Shown piece by piece: positions 57,546 to 64,000 of a stretch of 64,000 nucleotides of DNA. Every line of letters starts with the position of its first letter. Positions within the stretch are counted from its first letter, which is position 1. This DNA comes from Opeltia flavorubescens. Lineage: Eukaryota > Ascomycota > Lecanoromycetes > Teloschistales > Teloschistaceae. Below the pieces are notes generated by a model that saw only the letters and a program-made list of their open reading frames with translations, was not told where the DNA came from and ran no database searches. Both the position numbers and the translations under genes were made by a program. Where the stretch lies: positions 124,001 to 188,000 of the forward strand of contig KE546984.1 in NCBI GenBank assembly GCA_000442125.1. Reading direction: 5' to 3'.

Positions 57546-58539
57546 ATGAACCATGTGTGCGACAAGTGGAGGGGAAGAAAACTGAATCAGACACATATTT
57601 ATATAACTTGTCTGGAGCGAGCTATGGGGGTCAGGTAGAGAGACTTTACATCATATAGACTTCTTTTACCCCAAAGTAAAGTTGCTTAATAAGTTCGCAC
57701 ACTTACTACTAGGTAAAGGGGGCTAGTAGCAAACTAGAAAATCTTTTCTTCATACAGGTTTTTTTCTCTCTCTTCGATCAAAATATTACAGCGAGCAACA
57801 AACCTATTCGTATGTCTTTTGTAAATTGGGCTCCCTTCCAAGCCTCTGATCCGAAATAGGAAAACCGACGACTCGTAGGGGTTTTTTCTTTTTCCCCTCT
57901 TTCTCCATTTTAATACCACAAAGAAAAAAAGAAACGTGCGAAGAAATAGCCCCATCTTAACGTGATGTTCCCAGACATGGGGATCATTTCATCATCGCTG
58001 TCTGTATGAGATATTTATTCCCCCTTGGAAATACTTGTTACAATGAGGTTTTGCATCAAAGGTTTAACGGATGTGGCAAACCGCAAAGGAAGGACAAAAA
58101 AGAACCAAATCCTGAGTTTAATAATAAAAAAAGAAAAAATTGGGCAAAAATAAAGTGGAGAAATAATCACGGGCGCCCCCGATTCGATTGCCAAAATTGA
58201 CTGTTACTTACTTTAAATAGACCATTTTTTTGAGTGTGTGTGTATGTTTAAAGGAGAAATGAATAACTATACTGTATTCCTGTCATCCTGCACATCCATC
58301 ACAGAGGAAGAATGCTATAGTAACTCAATTAAAAATTTTTGTTCGAAAAAGTTATATCACTCGTGTGATTGTCTGGGTTCATCATCGAGTAATATCTTTC
58401 CATATGGATGGAGAATCGATCGCAGGCTGAATGAATGAATATACTAACGCCGGCCATCATGACACCAGATTTATTATGAAAACTTAGCTCCCTGAAAACC
58501 CGCCTATTCCCCCTTTTTTCCCCACTCCCCTAGCCTCTC
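57546..58539. other. Intergenic stretch, no gene seen
   Basis: AT-rich with A and T runs (57760-58250). Lies between the 3' ends of convergent genes and likely marks the right edge of the terpenoid cluster. Confidence 0.45.
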
Positions 58540-60233
58540 TCAATCCTTGGTACAATAATCCCCCCTCTCCAACTCCGGCTTCAGGGATGTCTGGAAAAGA
58601 TCCACACGCTTCACGATCTGTCCTTTGCAGGATTCCAAATCTTCTTGTCTAGTTGCACCGCCACCTCCTTCCACATTGGTCTCGAAAGCCAGATTTTCGG
58701 CATCGCCCCTTGCGGTGGTGTTTCCGAAAGCAGTAGCCCTTGATGATATATCGAAGTCGACGTAACTTTTGGTATGTTGTGCTGTTTTGCTTTGGCTTTG
58801 CTGCCCATACGACAGCTGATCTTGCTGATAGTGATGATGCAGGTCCGAAGATTGCGAGGACCCTTCCTTGGGGAAAAGATTAAGTGCGTTGCTGCTGTCG
58901 TCGTGGAATTGCTGCTGGACCAAGTTGCTGCCTCCTCGGGATATATTATTTGAAAAGTAGGAGAAGATCTTGGGGGTATGTAGGAGAGTGGATATCTTTG
59001 GTCTGAACCGATCGATGAAGGCGGGCAGAGCAAGTGAGCATGCGCATATGATGCCGACGTCAACTTCTAAGACGCTGTTTTTTGCGCAACGGTAAGCGCG
59101 CAATCGTCAATGATTGGAGATGGGGTGAGTGGGAGCAGACTTACGACCAGACCATGAGGATCCAGAAATGCCAAGTGACGTCACGATCATTGACGTAGAT
59201 GGCGATATATGCAAGACGTACGACACTGGTACAACAAGAGCTGGAATTGCAGTAAGTCATTAATGTGTCGAAAAAGGGATCCGAAGAATTGCTGGCAAAG
59301 ATTTTTCGGGAGACTTACAATAATCCTATACTGAAGACCGCCATGACCCTGATTTTGCGCTTGATGTTCATGTTCAGTCTCCACAGGAAGGGCAAAGGTA
59401 GGGCCAGTATATAGAAATCGCTGATGACGTTGAATACACCGCTGAAGTACGGTGTTATATACCCACGATCACATGTACCCGGTATCTCAGGCCGATAAGC
59501 CTTCTGAACCGGTCTGCATGACCAAATTGCTTGAAGTAGGAGACCAGTATTGAATAGAACGATGATGGTCATGCCCCAGCGGGTGAGGTGCTTCAAAGCC
59601 TTATTCGGGAAGAACACACGCTCGAAGAAGAGCAAAAAGCTAACTTTGAGCATGGTGACAGTCGGAATAGAGAGAAGTTCAATCACTAGCAGGATCTAGA
59701 CGGTGTCAATTGTGGATAGAGATTTGCTAGGGCGAGAGAAAGCACCTCCAATAAGTGGCCTTCGCCCACAATATCAATGGCACGGAGGTCCCAAAGATGG
59801 CGACCAAATCCCAGCCGTTGTGCTGGAGCGACGATGAGCAAAATCCCGAGAAGCCACGGGTGACTTACGATACCTTCAAGATAAAGCCCTGACCACGCGA
59901 CGGACGAGACCTAATATCGCACAGCTCAATCAGGAGTAACTCTTGAACAAACTTGCTTTCACTAACATAGGCAATAGCACATAAATCTGAAGATATAGTC
60001 AGTAAAGCAGCTGTGGATGGATCAAACAACTCACAATCATCCCATGCCAGCCAGTGGAGAATGAAATAGCGTGTGTAGAACCTCATAACCAAGAATACGG
60101 TCGCAAGGCTTATGCAAATAGTGTGGAACACGATGTTGACACTATCATGTGATACTGGGTTCTCAAAATTGGAGGTGACGCCAGGTGGAGGAGCAATGGC
60201 TGGTACATCCATCATCGACTGAGCTGATTCCAT
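58540..60233 (-). CDS. SAT4/PTH11-type rhodopsin-fold membrane protein with C-terminal tail
   Basis: About seven exons: 60035-60233, 59967-59986 (20 bases), 59869-59910, ~59745-59822, then ~59319-59690, 59145-59240 and 58540-59074. Joined text reads WDDYLCAIAYVSSVAWSGLY, LEGIHNGWDLVAIFGTSVPL, LQAIWSCRPVQKAYRPEIPG, FNVISDFYILALPLPFLWRL, YVNDRDVTWHFWILMVWSVL and GIICACSLALPAFIDRFRP, which is the rhodopsin domain shared by PTH11-like receptors and SAT4. Seven TM helices, then a ~150-residue Gln/Ser-rich cytoplasmic tail. No CFEM domain is visible. The junction between exons 4 and 5 does not keep frame with a standard GT-AG pair (a GC donor or a base error would), so that part is uncertain. Some family members sense extracellular cues; this one's ligand is unknown. 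Confidence 0.82.
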
Positions 60234-62832
60234 GCCTATCAGCTGCTTTGGGTGTTGGACAGTGAGGAGATTTGATAATGTAAGGAGTATAACCAGTCTA
60301 GTCGATGCTGGACATTTGAAGACTAAATCAAACGTGCAAAATTTGTGTATACAACACGCTGAAGGGGTGGAAGAAAGAAGAAGATATAGAACACGCCGCA
60401 ATGAGTTACACATATCACTAAGGGAAAGCGGAGAGCATCGTCGGTGTTAGACCGTCAAAGATAGATTTTGGCTGTCCCGCATTCTTGCGGAGAATTCGAA
60501 ACGTCAGCCGTGGGTGATCTGACGCTTTGGGGTCGGGAAAAGAGAAAATATGCATCCCAGAGGCACAGAGACCAAGCTCTCAGACCTCTGCATTTCCTCA
60601 GCCTGGAGTCCAGTACATGTTACTTGGGTGAATTGTTGCTGTTTCAGAGTTATCTTTATTGTAGGCTGTCTATTGTGATACACATCAATCAGCCTGGGAA
60701 GAATCGTTTTAGATCCAATGTGCGGGAGATGGAAAGGGATAATTGATGGCATAATTTAGAGCTCGTTATCGAGTAAAGGTAGTCGGTGGCAATATAATGT
60801 GCAAAAAAATGTTTCTCCTTGTGACTGCGCCCGAGATGCAAAAGAATCGCTCTGCCGCTAGTCCGCCGAAAGTCCGAATGTGGAAGGTTTGACAGCACGT
60901 GTTACGAGTATCGCGTTGCATGCATGCATGGGTAGGTAGAAACATAACAAGATTCTAGGCTCAGCTTGAAGACGGATGTGACGCTGACTTGCCTATATGC
61001 AAGAATCAAGCCTGTCGTTTTCTGTCGGTTGACCGCAAGTAGCTTTGCTAGTAAGGCGTCAAGCGCTTGTGTAACCGCTCGGCAGCATGCATGAGCTCGC
61101 GGGTGACAAGGAAGTGCCATGACTCGTTGTATGCATTACAACTTTGAATGCAAGCGCACCGATCGACATGGATGAATCAAAGCACCAGGATAGCTAATTG
61201 ATTTGTAGGCAGTCCAATAATAGAGACGGAGATATTCGCGCATTCTATATGGAAGAAACAACCACTTGCATCATGCCCAACGTTCAAGATTTATCAGATC
61301 CTCAAATATGCCTCCCACTCAAACAATTGATATATACCTAATGCTATCCGTGGCCGTTATTACATTCATGGACTTCTACCATCTCAATTGTAAAATCTCT
61401 TTTCTCAACGCCAAATCAATCCTGTGTTTGCCCCTTTCGATCTACAACCGTCGAAAGCCATGCTTCACTGAAGATCCAACAATCGATACAGATACCATAA
61501 TTCCAGAAATCTTAACGAGAAATAAAAGAAGACTGATCTCATGAAAACACAAGATAATGGAGAATGATCATGGTAGTGCTCGGTCAGCACTCTCCAATCC
61601 AATTCTCCACCCCTATACAATTCAAGGTCATTCAAATATAACTCCTTCTCCTATCTTTCTTCACTTCCCATTTCACCCAAGAGGGCACTGGGCTTTGAAC
61701 CCTCCAAAATGAAACAAATGAAAAAAATACAACTTCCGGATAGCTTACTCTCCATACACCCAAGGATATCGATCTCCCATCCAAATCCCCCCTTCCCATA
61801 TTTCTTCCAAAAACCCAATTCAATCCCATGCTCCCCCCCNNNNNNNNNNNNNNNNNNNNNNNNNNNNNNNNNNNNNNNNNNNNNNNNNNNNNNNNNNNNN
61901 NNNNNNNNNNNNNNNNNNNNNNNNNNNNNNNNNNNNNNNNNNNNNNNNNNNNNNNNNNNNNNNNNNNNNNNNNNNNNNNNNNNNNNNNNNNNNNNNNNNN
62001 NNNNNNNNNNNNNNNNNNNNNNNNNNNNNNNNNNNNNNNNNNNNNNNNNNNNNNNNNNNNNNNNNNNNNNNNNNNNNNNNNNNNNNNNNNNNNNNNNNNN
62101 NNNNNNNNNNNNNNNNNNNNNNNNNNNNNCCCCCAAACAAAAAAAACAACTCTAAATCTAGTTCCTAACCCCGATAATAATAATTGAAACACCACCACGA
62201 AATACCCAGGAACATAACTCTCGAAGTTATATATATCTATACATCTCTTCGATTAATTGCAACCAATCATCCCTTAGCAGACCAAAACAACTTACAATAA
62301 TAAATACCTCGCTCACAGCTCAGAAAAATCCGATGCATCGAAATTCCCGCAAAATCGAAGACCCATCTCACCACCAACACGAGAACGCTATCCTATCCTC
62401 TCTTCTCCCGCCACAAAAAAAACCATCCCACTTCCTTTCTCAGCGGTGCACACAGAAAAATCAAAATCACGAAACTAAGAAGAAAATGTACATTCGTTTC
62501 TTGATAAGGGAATCACTATTAAAAATTTTCCGTTCATATCAGTCGCTATTTTATTTATGCGTTGATACTAACACGTAACACTCTTCCCCCTTCAATGCTA
62601 ATGAGAGGGGCTATAAACCAACACCAAAACACCAAACGGCCGAACGCTGCATCACTAATCGCTGAAAAAGCAAAGGGGGGAATCATAATCTTTCAACTTA
62701 TGCCAATGCTAATTTTCCAACCTCCTTCCCCCTCTCCTCTCCTTTTCCTCCCAAATTCCTCCAACTCCTCCTCCCCGAAACCCGTCTCCCCCCAGCTCTC
62801 CTCTCCCCCTTTCCACCAAACCCCAAACCCCC
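60234..62832. other. Gene-poor stretch with assembly gap
   Basis: No convincing gene on either strand. Contains the N gap at 61840-62129 and A/C-rich, low-complexity + strand sequence from 61560 to 62830. It includes the promoter of the SAT4-like gene and the 3' flank of the kinase gene. Confidence 0.45.
61840..62129. other. Assembly gap, 290 Ns flanked by C runs
   Basis: Seven Cs (61833-61839) precede and five Cs (62130-62134) follow the Ns. The odd length suggests an estimated gap, and the C runs suggest a homopolymer or simple repeat that stopped the reads. Confidence 0.95.
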
Positions 62833-64000
62833 TTACCGCCCCTCCTCAACCGCAGCCTTAATACTAGCAAAATACCTCCCCGGCCACCCCGCCAACTCCC
62901 CATCACTCGGCATCCCCCTCTCCCGGATATGTTTAATCATGCTATGCTGCAAGCGTGCAATCATATCCACGCCCACCGGCACCGTGCCTACGGTTGCTGA
63001 ATCCGGATCTAGGAATGGATCGCCCTCACGCAACATCTCCTCTACAGTTGGTCTGAGAGTTTGGTCGCGATTGAGGCAACGTTTGAGAGTACGGAGGAGG
63101 CCGAAAGGAATGGGGACGGAGCCGATGGCTTTGTCGGGGAAGGAGATGTGGTGGTTTGGGTTCGGGATGGCCATTATGCGTTGCATTTGGTTCGCTGAGC
63201 GAAGCAAACTCCGTAGTTAGCAGTTTTTCCACAGAGTAAAACGGAAAGGAATCTCGGAAAGACCATGAGATATTTTATCTCTGGAGGGAAATCATCGCTT
63301 GGGAAATTTCANTCACCAATATGCGCAAAAGGAGGCTTCCCATAAACCATCTGATACAGAATACACCCCAAACTCCAAACATCACTCGGTTTCCCCAACT
63401 TCATGATTTTCCCCACACTCGCCGGCAGCCCGCTCGCAGCATTAGAGTCAATGAGTGCTTCGGGGGACATGTAGTTAGGCGTGCCGATATGCTGCTCTCG
63501 ATGAACATTGACGGTTTCGTCTCCAATCTGATTCGAGATGCCGAAATCGATCAACTTCAGCCTCCCCTGCAAGAGCAGGAAGTTCGCGGGCTTGAGATCA
63601 GAATGCACGATATCATACTCATGCACCGCCTTGACACATTCCAGCATCTCCTTCCAGTAGTATCGCGTGAAATTGATATCGAATCTCGCATCCTCGCAGT
63701 TCAGGCGAAGAGTCAAGATCCGGTTGAGATCTGATTCACCCATTTCCATCAGAACGCTGAGCGTTTGCTTCTCCTCATTTATCTCGTAGTCGAAGAGTCG
63801 GACGACACGATCAACATTCTCGAGACGTTTGAGCAAATCGATTTCGCCCTTGAAGCCGCGGATAGCTGCCTCGTCTTGATCTTCCAACGTAACTCTTTTC
63901 AAAGCGAAGACTTTGAAATTCTCGGCCATGACGCGGTAGACTTTTGAACTCCCTCCCCTACCCACACAGTCCATACGGGTGAAGAGCTTGGAGTTGACGG
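62833..64000 (-). CDS. mps1: Mps1/TTK-family dual-specificity checkpoint kinase, C-terminal part (cut by window end)
   Basis: Two exons seen: 63317-64000 (open to the window edge) and 62833-63194; the donor reads GTGANT because of an ambiguous base at 63312. The kinase domain begins KLFTRMDCVGRGGSSKVYRV (Gly-rich loop), then FKVFALKRV (ATP Lys), VHSDLKPANFLL (catalytic loop, HSD in place of HRD as in Mps1), LIDFGISNQI (DFG), GTPNYMSPEAL and DVWSLGCILYQMVYGKPPFAH. The second exon ends the C-lobe with NRDQTLRPTVEEML and a ~70-residue tail. Mps1 acts at kinetochores in the spindle checkpoint and in spindle pole body duplication. The long N-terminal regulatory region lies beyond the window. Confidence 0.92.

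Noticed and set aside
57706-57729. 7-bp inverted repeat CTACTAG...CTAGTAG downstream of the MFS gene
   Set aside because: Short, with a 10-base loop in AT-rich DNA; not distinguishable from chance, and fungal pol II genes do not use hairpin terminators.

Overview
The window is nuclear DNA from a filamentous ascomycete. The evidence is gene style (short 41-110 bp introns with GTAAGT-like donors and CTAAC/CTGAC-like branch points), the gene content (PIR-type wall protein, Pmt4, SAT4/PTH11-type rhodopsin-fold membrane protein, Kelch galactose oxidase) and a fungal-type terpenoid gene cluster. I cannot fix the genus; a Leotiomycete is my guess only. The assembly has one 290-base N gap (61840-62129) and a few single Ns. 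No tRNA, rRNA, CRISPR array or virus-derived element was recognised.

Layout. 1-14.4 kb: a multi-pass membrane protein, a GPI-anchored PIR-like wall protein, a CYTH/thiamine-triphosphatase-like enzyme, a gene-poor stretch with a degenerate direct repeat and a hairpin, a P-loop nucleoside monophosphate kinase with a one-base frame break, a secreted protein built from cysteine-rich repeats, then a housekeeping block: Pmt4 O-mannosyltransferase, divergent Jac1/HscB co-chaperone, and ATP synthase subunit e. 14.7-29 kb: cytoplasmic dynein intermediate chain, a long amidase-signature enzyme, a 280 bp MITE with clear terminal inverted repeats, two lineage-specific secreted-protein candidates, and an 812-residue multi-pass membrane protein. 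29.7-40.3 kb: a four-exon cysteine-rich CYSTM-type gene whose exons are too short to stand out as ORFs, a C2H2-like transcription factor and a copper-radical oxidase that keeps every galactose oxidase active-site residue. 41-47 kb: an AdipoR/Izh membrane protein and two related SET-domain genes, one intact and one carrying two in-frame stops.

48.6-57.5 kb is the most interesting part: a compact terpenoid biosynthetic cluster of a flavin monooxygenase, a nine-exon cytochrome P450, a class I terpene cyclase and a 14-TMS-type MFS exporter. The cyclase resembles the cyclase half of fungal bifunctional (fusicoccadiene/ophiobolin-type) synthases but ends without the prenyltransferase half. P450 and cyclase are divergent over about 690 bp and probably share control. 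The expected logic is cyclisation of an isoprenyl diphosphate, oxidation by P450 and FMO, and export by the MFS protein.

58.5-64 kb: a SAT4-like membrane protein with a cytoplasmic tail, a gene-poor stretch with the assembly gap, and the C-terminal part of an Mps1/TTK-family checkpoint kinase that runs off the window end. Exon models were built by hand from splice signals and reading-frame continuity; where the total is divisible by three and conserved motifs join correctly I give higher confidence.
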